Assembly (NCBI RefSeq): GCF_902506265.1
Contig: NZ_LR733556.1
Location: 62,001 to 126,000 of the forward strand
DNA from: Flavobacterium sp. 9AF
GTDB lineage: Bacteria > Bacteroidota > Bacteroidia > Flavobacteriales > Flavobacteriaceae
Direction: 5' to 3'
Length of the DNA stretch: 64,000 nucleotides
A model generated the notes under the pieces. The model did not search any database, was not told where the DNA came from, and was given only the letters and a program-made list of their open reading frames with translations. Made by a program: the position numbers and the translations under genes. Shown here one piece after another: positions 1-7,316 of this stretch. The stretch's first letter is position 1. Each line of letters begins with the position of its first letter.

Positions 1-635
1 TTAATCATTTACGTGTTAATAGCCAAAAAGACAATGTAAAAGAAATTATAATTGTAGATGGTGGAAGTACAGATAATACTTTGTTATTACTTAGCAAATA
101 CAAAGACTGTACAGTTTTGATTTCAGAAAAAGGCAGAGCAAAGCAATTAAACTTTGGAGCAAATTTTGCAACGGGGAAAGTCTTATATTTTTTGCATTGC
201 GATAGCTTACCACCCAAAAATTTTGATCAATTAATTGTAGAAGCCGTTTCAAAAGAGTATTTGTCAGGTTGTTTTAGAATGAGATTCGATTCCAATCATT
301 TACTGTTAAAAATATCGCAGTGGTTTACTCGTTTTAATGTAAAATATTTTAGAGGAGGAGATCAATCTTTATTTGTAACAAAAGAGCTATTTGATGAAAT
401 AAGCGGTTTTAATGAGAAGTACACTGTTTATGAAGATAACGAATTGATTTACAGATTGTATGAAAAAAGTAACTTTAAAGTGATTCAAAAGGATATCACT
501 ACATCATCACGGCGATATAAACAAAATGGAACTTGGAAGCTTCAATTTCATTTCATGATAATTCATTTACTATATCATTTGAAAATCTATAATCAAGATC
601 AGGTTCTAAAATATTATAGAAGAAATATAAAATAA
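1..635 (+). CDS. Glycosyltransferase family 2, TIGR04283-like (5' truncated by window edge)
   Basis: The reading frame is already open at base 3, so the gene starts before the window. The internal TTG at 81 is not the true start, because the upstream codons encode the conserved GT-A segment IIIVDGGSTDNT. It is followed by GRAKQLNFGANFATG and LHCDSLPP, which resemble the donor-binding and DxD-like region of the rSAM/selenodomain-associated transferase 2 group (TIGR04283). The C-terminal part has a conserved-looking FRGGDQSLF segment. The protein is probably cytosolic or membrane-peripheral. The acceptor is unknown. The stop lies 5 bp before an AraC gene, but nothing else ties the two functionally. 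Confidence 0.8.
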   Translation, partial: NHLRVNSQKDNVKEIIIVDGGSTDNTLLLLSKYKDCTVLISEKGRAKQLNFGANFATGKVLYFLHCDSLPPKNFDQLIVEAVSKEYLSGCFRMRFDSNHLLLKISQWFTRFNVKYFRGGDQSLFVTKELFDEISGFNEKYTVYEDNELIYRLYEKSNFKVIQKDITTSSRRYKQNGTWKLQFHFMIIHLLYHLKIYNQDQVLKYYRRNIK

Positions 636-640
636 AAAAA

Positions 641-1474
641 ATGGAGTTTAAAGGTGAAAACGGAGAATTTTTCCTTTTAGAAACAATTACCGCCAAAACA
701 ATTTCTGTCATTGAGGAAGACAAAGAAAGTTATTTATCTATTATTTGGAATAGAGATAAAGATACTTCTATTTGTATCGATACCATCGAATATGTTCTTA
801 AGAAAAATGAAATTCTTTTTGTAACAGAACTCAATAAAGTTAATTTTAATAAAATAGAAGAAGTTAATGTAATTCGTTTTAACCGTTCTTTCTACTGCTT
901 AGATAATCACGATAGTGAAATAGGCTGTAAAGGAATTTTATTTTTTAATACTTCAAAAGTTCCAATAATTTCACTACAACAAGAAAATAGGTTGGAAATT
1001 GAAAACTTGTGGAAAGTATTTACTGTAGAGATGTTGAAAAGCGATGAGTTGCAAGGAGAAATGTTACAAATGCTATTAAAACGTTTTTTAATTTTAGCTA
1101 CAAGAATTTATAGATGTCAAAATAAATCGGTTACTTTAGATGAAACAAAATTGGAATTAATAAGAGATTTTAATTTTTTGGTTGAAGTTTATTTCAAGAA
1201 AAAACACTCCGTGGCAGAGTATGCAGATTTAATGAATAAACCAGCAAAGTCATTAACCAATTTTTTTTCATTTCATACAACAAGAACACCGTTGCAAGTT
1301 ATACAAGATAGAATTTTGCTCGAAGCAAAAAGAATGTTACTTAATACAGAAATTCCAATTAAGGAAATCACCTTTGAATTAGGTTTTGAAGATATGCCTT
1401 CTTTTAGTCGTTTTTTTAAAAACAAAATAGGTATTTCTCCAAAAGCTTACAGAGATATAAAGACAATGGTGTAA
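641..1474 (+). CDS. AraC family transcriptional regulator (first of a tandem pair)
   Basis: This 277-residue protein has a C-terminal AraC/XylS double helix-turn-helix from about residue 175, visible as QDRILLEAKRMLLNTE, IKEITFELGFED and SFSRFFKNKIGISPKAYRD. The first ~130 residues form a cupin-like sensor domain containing FNRSFYCLDNHDSEIGCKG, whose two cysteines are shared with the neighbouring paralogue. The ligand cannot be deduced. It starts 5 bp after the preceding glycosyltransferase, with no good ribosome binding site. The next gene is a clear paralogue, so the pair arose by tandem duplication. Its position suggests control of the adjacent AhpD-like gene and perhaps of the two other promoters sharing a box with it (see 2359-2419). 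Confidence 0.88.
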   Translation: MEFKGENGEFFLLETITAKTISVIEEDKESYLSIIWNRDKDTSICIDTIEYVLKKNEILFVTELNKVNFNKIEEVNVIRFNRSFYCLDNHDSEIGCKGILFFNTSKVPIISLQQENRLEIENLWKVFTVEMLKSDELQGEMLQMLLKRFLILATRIYRCQNKSVTLDETKLELIRDFNFLVEVYFKKKHSVAEYADLMNKPAKSLTNFFSFHTTRTPLQVIQDRILLEAKRMLLNTEIPIKEITFELGFEDMPSFSRFFKNKIGISPKAYRDIKTMV

Positions 1475-1530
1475 AACTTAGTTTTTTAATATAAAACAAA
1501 GATTTATTTTTACTATTTAATACTTAATCA

Positions 1531-2352
1531 ATGATTTATACTGGTCAATTAAACGAATTCATTCGATTAGAAGAAATTACCCCAAATAATGGTCACTTAT
1601 TAAATGAAAAGATTAAAGAAGGACTCAGTATTATTTGGGCAGTAGAAGAATTGTATCTTCAAGTTGACGGCATAACTACAATATTAAAAGAGAACGAGAT
1701 TATTTTTATAACCGAATATCATAATGTAGTCATTACTAAAGTTCAAAAAGTAAGATTAATTAGATTTAATAGGGCTTTTTATTGCATTTTAGATCATGAT
1801 AGCGAAGTAGGTTGTAAAGGAGTTTTGTTTTTTGGGGCAGCACATTTGGCTAAAATTGAGATTCCTATTCTAGAATTTGAAAAATTTGAAACCCTTTGGA
1901 AAATGTTTGTAATAGAAATGCAATCCAAAGACGAACTTAAAAGCGAAATGCTGCAAATGATGCTAAAACGAATGCTTATTCTGTGTATTAGAATTTATAA
2001 AGAACAAACCGAATTAGTCGATTTTGATAAACAACAATTTGATTTAGTTAGAGAATATAATTATTTAGTGGAAGTTCATTTTAGAACTAAACATCAAGTG
2101 GCTGATTATGCTACTTTATTACATAAAAGCCCAAAAACTTTATCTAATGTGTTTAAGAAAATAGGTAAGAAAACACCTTTACAAATTATCCAAGATCGCA
2201 TTATGTTAGAAGCTGTTCGATTATTAGGCTATACAGATAAGTCTATCAAAGAAATTGCTTACGAAGTTGGTTATGAAGATATTCAAACATTTAGTCGTTT
2301 TTTTAAAAAAATAGAAGGCATTTCTCCATCAGAATTTAAGAAAGGAAGGTAA
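1531..2352 (+). CDS. AraC family transcriptional regulator (second of a tandem pair)
   Basis: This 273-residue protein is colinear with the upstream AraC protein. Its N-terminal domain contains FNRAFYCILDHDSEVGCKG, so the cysteines and the HDSE segment are conserved, and the C-terminal AraC helix-turn-helix has QDRIMLEAVRLLGYTD and IQTFSRFFKKIEGISPSEFK. A 56-bp gap separates the pair, and it contains TATTTTTA, close to the Bacteroidetes -7 box, so this copy may have its own promoter. Its stop lies 7 bp before the conserved box at 2359 that precedes the AhpD-like gene. Two diverged copies kept side by side suggest different ligands or a heteromeric regulator; this is inference. Confidence 0.88.
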   Translation: MIYTGQLNEFIRLEEITPNNGHLLNEKIKEGLSIIWAVEELYLQVDGITTILKENEIIFITEYHNVVITKVQKVRLIRFNRAFYCILDHDSEVGCKGVLFFGAAHLAKIEIPILEFEKFETLWKMFVIEMQSKDELKSEMLQMMLKRMLILCIRIYKEQTELVDFDKQQFDLVREYNYLVEVHFRTKHQVADYATLLHKSPKTLSNVFKKIGKKTPLQIIQDRIMLEAVRLLGYTDKSIKEIAYEVGYEDIQTFSRFFKKIEGISPSEFKKGR

Positions 2353-2358
2353 AGGGAA

Positions 2359-2419
2359 AAATTGATAAATATCAAGGAAAAACGGTCTAACCTTAAGAGA
2401 CATTTTAGATGCAATTTTG
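2359..2419 (+). promoter_or_regulatory. Putative activator box and -7 element for the AhpD-like gene (box copy C)
   Basis: The box AAATTGATAAATATCAA starts at 2359. Positions 2362-2375 are TTGATAAATATCAA, a perfect FNR-type palindrome (TTGAT-N4-ATCAA). A -7-like CAATTTTG (consensus TAnnTTTG, one mismatch) starts 53 bp after the box start. The same box with the same 53-bp distance precedes 3157 and 6339. A weak -7 element plus a fixed upstream box suggests activation by a regulator, either the adjacent AraC proteins or a Crp/Fnr-family protein. Confidence 0.6.
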
Positions 2420-2463
2420 TACTGTCAAATTAAACAATTAATAATTAATTAAAATTTTAAATT

Positions 2464-3012
2464 ATGTCAAATTTCACAGTACCAACAAGAAATGAAGTTT
2501 CAGAAAACAATCAAGCTATCTTTGATAACTTACAAAAGGGATTAGGGTTTGTTCCAAATTTATATGCATATTTTGCTAAGAATGAAACCGCTTTAGGAGA
2601 TTATTTAGCATTGCAAAACAGAAAAAGCACTTTAAAAGCAAAAGAAAGAGAAGTAATTAATTTAGTGACTAGTCAAATCAACAATTGTTTGTATTGTCAG
2701 TCTGCACATAGTGTAATTGGAAAAATGAATGGTTTTTCTGAAGAAGAAATTATAGAATTAAGAAAAGGAACAGCATCTTTTGATGCTAAATTAGATGCCT
2801 TAGTGAAATTTGCTGCATCTGTAGTGGAAAATAAAGGAAAAGCAACGGTTGTTGCAAAAGAAGCTTTTTTTCAGGCTGGTTATAACGAAGCAAATATGAT
2901 TGATGTAGTCCTAGTAATTGGAGATAAAATTATTAGTAATTACATTCATAATTTAACTGGTTTTGCTATCGATTTTCCTATAGCAACTCCTATTGAAAAA
3001 GAATTAGTATAA
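2464..3012 (+). CDS. Carboxymuconolactone decarboxylase / AhpD-like protein
   Basis: This 182-residue protein belongs to the AhpD-like all-helical family. The redox motif NNCLYCQSAH gives Cys75, Cys78 and His82, the CxxC-xxx-H arrangement of alkylhydroperoxidase AhpD cores. In such proteins the cysteine pair reduces peroxides or a disulfide partner. No signal peptide is visible, so it is cytosolic. It stands alone between the AraC pair and a strong terminator at 3034, and its upstream region carries an FNR-like box. A peroxide or redox-stress role is plausible, but the natural substrate is unknown. Confidence 0.85.
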   Translation: MSNFTVPTRNEVSENNQAIFDNLQKGLGFVPNLYAYFAKNETALGDYLALQNRKSTLKAKEREVINLVTSQINNCLYCQSAHSVIGKMNGFSEEEIIELRKGTASFDAKLDALVKFAASVVENKGKATVVAKEAFFQAGYNEANMIDVVLVIGDKIISNYIHNLTGFAIDFPIATPIEKELV

Positions 3013-3033
3013 GAATAATAAATTCTCTTCTAT

Positions 3034-3067
3034 AAAAATCCCTATAAGATTGCTTATAGGGATTTTT
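3034..3067 (+). terminator. Strong hairpin terminator after the AhpD-like gene
   Basis: A perfect 15-bp stem pairs AAAAATCCCTATAAG (3034-3048) with CTTATAGGGATTTTT (3053-3067) around the loop ATTG. The A and T runs on either side would let it work in both directions. Confidence 0.9.
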
Positions 3068-3076
3068 AATGATGTA

Positions 3077-3137
3077 AAATTGACAAGTATTAGTGTAAAA
3101 AAGTCTACTAATCCTTTTTTACTAATTCATAATTTAG
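3077..3137 (+). promoter_or_regulatory. Putative activator box and -7 element for the DM13 gene (box copy B)
   Basis: AAATTGACAAGTATTAG starts at 3077. The -7-like TAATTTAG (one mismatch to TAnnTTTG) starts at 3130, again 53 bp from the box start. The left half matches the copy at 2359. The right half departs from the FNR palindrome in the same way as the copy at 6239. The ATG at 3157 lies 19 bp after the -7 box. Confidence 0.55.
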
Positions 3138-3156
3138 CGAAAAACAATAAAAAAAC

Positions 3157-3876
3157 ATGAAAAAAGTAATCTATTTCTCTTTATTTTTATTTGTTGTTCA
3201 TACAAGTAGCGCACAATGTAATCAGTTTGCATTTGGTTTTGGCAACAATAATTCAACACCTATGTATAATGTTCAAGGTACTGTTGAGGTTATTTTAAAT
3301 ACAAATAATACAATTACATTAACAACAGGGGCTAACTTTTCAACCGCAGCTGGTCCAGATGTAAGAGTTTTTTTAGTGGATCGAGGTTCATTAACAAACA
3401 GTCAGTTAAAAAACACAGCTATGTTCCTGTCTCGACCAAAAATAGAAATGGGTATGTTGCCAAGTACAGGCTCAACAGTAACAGGTAATAGAACTTTTGC
3501 TAAGACAATTCCTTCGAATGTTATTATTTCAAATTTTAATACCGTTTATTTTTATTGTCAAGCATTTAATCAGTTTTGGGATTTTGGAAGTTTTACCCCA
3601 TTTTCTACATCCAATTGTAATTTTTTAGATGCTGCCACATTTAAAAATAATGATTTTAATGTTTATCCAAATCCTGTAAATACAGTTTTAAAGATAAAAG
3701 ATTATTCTACAGAAATTAAGGAAGTAAGTATATATAATAGTTTGGGTCAATTAGTGCTACATAAAACCACAAATTTTGAAGAAATAAATATGGAGCAGTT
3801 ATTTGGAGGCTTGTATTCATTACAAGTTACTGATTTAAATGGAAATCAATACTTTAAAAACGTTCTAAAAGAATAA
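3157..3876 (+). CDS. DM13-domain exported protein with type IX secretion sorting domain
   Basis: The 239-residue protein has a signal peptide (about residues 1-19, ending TSSAQ), then a DM13-like domain (about 25-150). GPDVRVFLVDRGSL and the aromatic/Cys-containing FNTVYFYCQAFNQFWDFG fit the DM13 pattern, including its conserved cysteine. From about residue 165 comes a type A type IX sorting domain (FNVYPNPVNTVLKI ... GGLYSLQV ... YFKNVLKE). DM13 is a predicted extracellular electron-transfer domain in several lineages. The protein should cross the outer membrane by the type IX system and be processed by PorU. It is transcribed alone. Shared promoter architecture with the AhpD-like gene hints at a redox-linked role; this is inference. 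Confidence 0.78.
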   Translation: MKKVIYFSLFLFVVHTSSAQCNQFAFGFGNNNSTPMYNVQGTVEVILNTNNTITLTTGANFSTAAGPDVRVFLVDRGSLTNSQLKNTAMFLSRPKIEMGMLPSTGSTVTGNRTFAKTIPSNVIISNFNTVYFYCQAFNQFWDFGSFTPFSTSNCNFLDAATFKNNDFNVYPNPVNTVLKIKDYSTEIKEVSIYNSLGQLVLHKTTNFEEINMEQLFGGLYSLQVTDLNGNQYFKNVLKE

Positions 3877-3908
3877 TAATAATGATTTGTTTTTTTGGTT
3901 TATAAGAG

Positions 3909-3936
3909 AATGTGATGAGATTTATTTCGTCACATT
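3909..3936. terminator. Bidirectional terminator between convergent genes
   Basis: AATGTGATGA (3909-3918) pairs with TCGTCACATT (3927-3936), with one G-T pair. It is followed by a T run on the plus strand. It overlaps the last codons of the minus-strand hydrolase gene and serves the DM13 gene from the other side. Confidence 0.7.
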
Positions 3937-4920
3937 TTTTTTATATCTATTTTTTACAATAGTAAGAGCGGGCTTGTTTTGAACAGTATAATCACTATCA
4001 GTTAATCCTCCAACAGCATTGTTGTTTTCAAACCATTTCCATAAAAACCCACCGGCAAACCAATCCTCTTCCCAAAATTCATTATATAAAGCGGTTAATG
4101 CGTTAGTTTGGGCTAGTAAATTCACTTTCTTTTCTTTTGAGAAATTCCATGGTTCATGTGCTGTGTAATCAGTGCTTTGGTAACCATATTCGGTAAATAA
4201 TACTTTTTTTTGAATAGTTTTAGATAAACTTACAATCCCTTTTTTATGTTGTAACCAATTCTTTTCAAGCTCAGAAATTGTAGGAGTTTGTGTATTTGTT
4301 AATGGGAAATAAGCATCAATACCTATGTAATCCAAGTCTTTATAAAAAGGAACAGATTGATAGGTGTCCCAATTTTCGGCGTAAGTTAATTCTCCGTGAT
4401 ATATCTTTTTTATATCCTGAATTAATTTTTGCCAAAACATAGGTCTTTTGATAACAAAACGATTCAATTCAGTACCAATGCAAAATAACTCAATATTTTG
4501 ATGTTGTGCGATAGTAGCATAAAATAGAATATATTTGGAATAATTATTCTCCAAAGTTAGCCAATCTTCTTCCGTTTTCATCTCTATATGTCCAGTAAAA
4601 CCATTTGGAATCCAAATTTGAGGCTTCAACATTACTTTGATTTTATTGGTATGAAAAAGAGTGGTTGCATTTTCAATTCCTTCTTTTCTTTCCCCAATCC
4701 ATTGTCTCTTAGAATTAAAAAAAATAGCGGTGTCATTAACAGTTTTCATAAAGGCAAAAGGCATCAAAGTAACCCAATTGGCATGGGTTTCCATTAACGG
4801 AATTACTTCTTTTTGAGTAGTAAGATTTTGTGAAGCAACAAAACTTATTCCATTTATTTTTTGTTCTTGAGAGGAACAAAAGGAAAAAAGAAAGAAAATA
4901 AAATAAAATAATTTTTTCAT
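3922..4920 (-). CDS. Glycoside hydrolase family 113-like exported protein
   Basis: The 332-residue protein has a hydrophobic export signal ending SFCSSQ. Cys15 could be lipidated, but the lipobox is not canonical. The body looks like a GH113 (beta-mannanase clan) TIM barrel: INGISFVAS, the segment IWIPNGFTG, the general acid in FCIGTELNR (Glu151), YIGIDAYFPL, and the nucleophile in LFTEYGYQ (Glu244). Both catalytic glutamates are therefore present. In GH113 the reaction is retaining hydrolysis of beta-1,4-mannosidic bonds; the actual substrate here is unproven. Its start directly abuts the stop of the Omp85-like gene with zero spacing, so the two are co-transcribed. Confidence 0.75.
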   Translation of the reverse strand: MKKLFYFIFFLFSFCSSQEQKINGISFVASQNLTTQKEVIPLMETHANWVTLMPFAFMKTVNDTAIFFNSKRQWIGERKEGIENATTLFHTNKIKVMLKPQIWIPNGFTGHIEMKTEEDWLTLENNYSKYILFYATIAQHQNIELFCIGTELNRFVIKRPMFWQKLIQDIKKIYHGELTYAENWDTYQSVPFYKDLDYIGIDAYFPLTNTQTPTISELEKNWLQHKKGIVSLSKTIQKKVLFTEYGYQSTDYTAHEPWNFSKEKKVNLLAQTNALTALYNEFWEEDWFAGGFLWKWFENNNAVGGLTDSDYTVQNKPALTIVKNRYKKNVTK

Positions 4921-6186
4921 CTAAAAATATTGTCCAATTCCAAAAACTAAACCTTTAGCACCATTTTCATCTATTCCAAAACCATAATCTAACCTAAATA
5001 TGGCATTAAAAATAGTTTTATGTATTACACGTAATCCAATGCCAGGAAAAACACGAAAATTCTCGGTCTTCACAAAATCATTTAAATTGCCTCCTGGTTT
5101 TCTCCATGATCCTAAATCTAGGAATGCATTGCTCTGTAATACAAACCATTTTTTTTCAAAAATTGTGGTTCGATATTCTGTATTCATTACAAAAGATCCT
5201 GTTCCTCGATCAATAATGTTTCCAACACCTCTTAGATTGATATTATTATCTAATGCAAAAGGAGCAAAGGGAGAAACGTCATTAGAAGCTAAACCTAAAC
5301 GTATGCGAGTGCCAAAATTTCCTGTATGCCCAAACCGTTTTAAATATACAAAATCATTCCATCCAATAAAAAATTTATTTTGAAAGGTATTGGTTTGTGT
5401 TACAAATTGAAAATTACTTGTGTTTTGAATTCCTTCTACTAAATAAAATTCATATTTTAAATTATTGTAATTGTTGTTCAGTTTAAATAGTATTTTATCA
5501 ATGGTAAACGTTGTAGGAATGCTAGTAGCTGTAGTACCACTTTTGTAGATGTATTCTTCATTAAATAAAGAAAATCCTGCTTTAATCGTGTTTTTAAAAT
5601 TAGTTCTGTACACGCCTAATAATTCAAAAGCTTTATTAGTGTATTCATATTTCGCAAAGGTGTTGTTGAAAAAAATAGGTTCTATACTACCAATGCTTTG
5701 CAAACTGGTTTCTAAACCAAGATTTTCATTAAATAGATAAGGAGCTGAAAAATGAAATCCATAAGAATTGATTCCATTGTATTGATAGAAACTACCAATG
5801 CTTATGTTCTTTCCAAATAAGTTAAATTCATAAATGCCTAATCGATATGCAGCTGCTGTATCATCTGTTGTCCAAAGATTTGCATTTGGAATTAGACTAA
5901 AATTTTCTATAATTGAAAATTCTATAGAGCATAAGGTGTTATTTATGTCATTTTTTTGAATAGAATAGGACGCTTTAGAAACTCCGTTTAAACGAGTAAG
6001 TGCTTGTATATCATTTTCTAATTTTAAACTGTCTAAAATACTTCCTTCTTTAGTTTGTATGAAATGAATCATGAATTTTTTATTCATTTTCTTGACACCA
6101 GACCAATTAATTTTCTCTATCATATACTCTTGAGAATAGCAGATAGAAATAAATAGTGCAAATGTTAAATAGATAATTCTTTTCAT
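4921..6186 (-). CDS. Omp85/BamA-superfamily outer membrane protein with one POTRA domain
   Basis: I start it at the ATG at 6186, where the signal peptide MKRIIYLTFALFISICYSQ begins. An upstream ATG would add seven charged or hydrophobic residues of poor signal type. Residues about 20-95 look like a single POTRA domain (KINWSGVKK, a KEGSILD segment, DIQALTRLNGV). The rest is aromatic-rich beta-barrel sequence with LRGVGNIIDRGTGSF near the usual Omp85 motif and a terminal Phe (GIGQYF). At 421 residues it is much shorter than BamA, so it is an accessory Omp85 or TamA-like protein rather than the essential assembly factor. It is the first gene of a pair with the GH113-like hydrolase. Confidence 0.72.
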   Translation of the reverse strand: MKRIIYLTFALFISICYSQEYMIEKINWSGVKKMNKKFMIHFIQTKEGSILDSLKLENDIQALTRLNGVSKASYSIQKNDINNTLCSIEFSIIENFSLIPNANLWTTDDTAAAYRLGIYEFNLFGKNISIGSFYQYNGINSYGFHFSAPYLFNENLGLETSLQSIGSIEPIFFNNTFAKYEYTNKAFELLGVYRTNFKNTIKAGFSLFNEEYIYKSGTTATSIPTTFTIDKILFKLNNNYNNLKYEFYLVEGIQNTSNFQFVTQTNTFQNKFFIGWNDFVYLKRFGHTGNFGTRIRLGLASNDVSPFAPFALDNNINLRGVGNIIDRGTGSFVMNTEYRTTIFEKKWFVLQSNAFLDLGSWRKPGGNLNDFVKTENFRVFPGIGLRVIHKTIFNAIFRLDYGFGIDENGAKGLVFGIGQYF

Positions 6187-6238
6187 TTTTTTTATTTCAA
6201 ATATCAAAAAAAAATAGGTTTAATTCAATTTTGAGGAA

Positions 6239-6299
6239 AAATTGACAACTATTAGTGGAAAATAGGAAAATTATATATGAATATTTAATGAGAAATTTG
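6239..6299 (+). promoter_or_regulatory. Putative activator box and -7 element for the duplicated-domain lipoprotein (box copy A)
   Basis: AAATTGACAACTATTAG starts at 6239. The -7-like GAAATTTG (one mismatch to TAnnTTTG) starts at 6292, 53 bp from the box start as at 2359 and 3077. The gene starts 39 bp after the -7 box. The orientation matches the plus-strand gene rather than the divergent Omp85 gene. Confidence 0.55.
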
Positions 6300-6338
6300 T
6301 TTTTATGAATAACAGACAATAAACTTTTAAAAAATGCT

Positions 6339-7199
6339 ATGAAAAAACTTTTTTTACCTTTTATTGCCATGTGTGTTTTTATAAACTCATGCAATAACGA
6401 TGATTCAGTAACAACTCAACCTGAATTAAAATTGAATTTAAACGGACTTGAAAATCTGGGAGCCAATTACAAGTATGAAGGTTGGTTAATAGTGAATGGA
6501 AATCCCATCTCAACCGGAGTTTTTACTGTTGATGATAATGGAGTGCTTTCAAAGACAACTTTTGATGTAGATGCAACTAATTTGTCTACGGCTACAAAAT
6601 TTGTATTAACTATTGAACCCACTACTGATCCAAATTCAGCTCCATCAGACTCCAAATACTTAGTGGCTGATTTTTTAGGCAATACTGCAATAGTCTCAAC
6701 AGGTATTATTGGAGATTTTAGTATGGCTTCTGGAAAGTATTTTTTAGCAACTCCTACAAATGGGAATGCTAATCCAGAATCAGGTATTTGGTTTTTGGAT
6801 GATTCTAGTGGGTCAGCAATGACAGGATTAAACTTACCTACATTAGGAGCGGGATGGAAATATGAAGGATGGGTAGTAAGTAATGGAATGCCTCTCAGTA
6901 CTGGTAGGTTTTCCAACCCAAATGGTTCTGATGAAGCAGCACCTTATTCAGGAACAATGATGGCTCCACCATTTCCTGGTGAAGATTTTTTGATGAATGC
7001 GCCAACAGGGCTTACTTTTCCAGGTAACTTAAGTGGAGCTACAACCGTAATTTCTATTGAACCGGAACCAGATAATTCACCAATGCCTTTTACTTTGAAA
7101 CCTTTATCTGGAAATATTGCTAATCCTGCTCAAACAGGTGTTACTTTACCAATGGTTAGAAGTTTAATTTCGTTTCCCAGTGGTTCTGTAACAAGGTAA
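6339..7199 (+). CDS. Lipoprotein with a duplicated YEGW domain (anti-sigma-K C-domain-like)
   Basis: The 286-residue protein begins with a lipoprotein signal ending FINSC (Cys18), followed by an acidic linker. Two copies of one unit are visible: NYKYEGWLIVNGNPISTGVF near residue 45 and WKYEGWVVSNGMPLSTGRF near residue 170. Each is followed by a beta-rich segment with IEPTTDPNS or IEPEPDNSP. The repeated YEGW...NG.P.STG.F and later IEP(E/T) pattern resembles the extracytoplasmic domain annotated in RskA-type anti-sigma factors, but no cytoplasmic anti-sigma helix bundle or transmembrane helix is present. It is therefore a free lipoprotein of unknown function. It lies between a conserved regulatory box and a terminator, so it is monocistronic. 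Confidence 0.7.
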   Translation: MKKLFLPFIAMCVFINSCNNDDSVTTQPELKLNLNGLENLGANYKYEGWLIVNGNPISTGVFTVDDNGVLSKTTFDVDATNLSTATKFVLTIEPTTDPNSAPSDSKYLVADFLGNTAIVSTGIIGDFSMASGKYFLATPTNGNANPESGIWFLDDSSGSAMTGLNLPTLGAGWKYEGWVVSNGMPLSTGRFSNPNGSDEAAPYSGTMMAPPFPGEDFLMNAPTGLTFPGNLSGATTVISIEPEPDNSPMPFTLKPLSGNIANPAQTGVTLPMVRSLISFPSGSVTR

Positions 7200-7232
7200 T
7201 TAGCTAACTCTAAATTTTAGTTTTTTTTTACG

Positions 7233-7253
7233 AAAGGGAATTTATTTCCCTTT
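7233..7253 (+). terminator. Hairpin terminator after the duplicated-domain lipoprotein
   Basis: AAAGGGAA (7233-7240) pairs with TTCCCTTT (7246-7253) and is followed by TGTTTTA. The stem is of moderate strength. Confidence 0.7.
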
Positions 7254-7316
7254 TGTTTTACTACTCATTTGTTGTCTCTTACCCATGGAGAGATTATTAA
7301 CTAATATTATTTTATT

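Noticed and set aside
5000..5383. A 127-codon plus-strand frame inside the Omp85-like gene.
   Set aside because: It lies wholly inside a better supported gene, with no promoter, ribosome binding site or recognisable domain.
6197..6394. A 65-codon frame on the minus strand starting inside the lipoprotein gene.
   Set aside because: It overlaps the real signal peptide gene on the other strand and the regulatory box at 6239, and its sequence is low-complexity.
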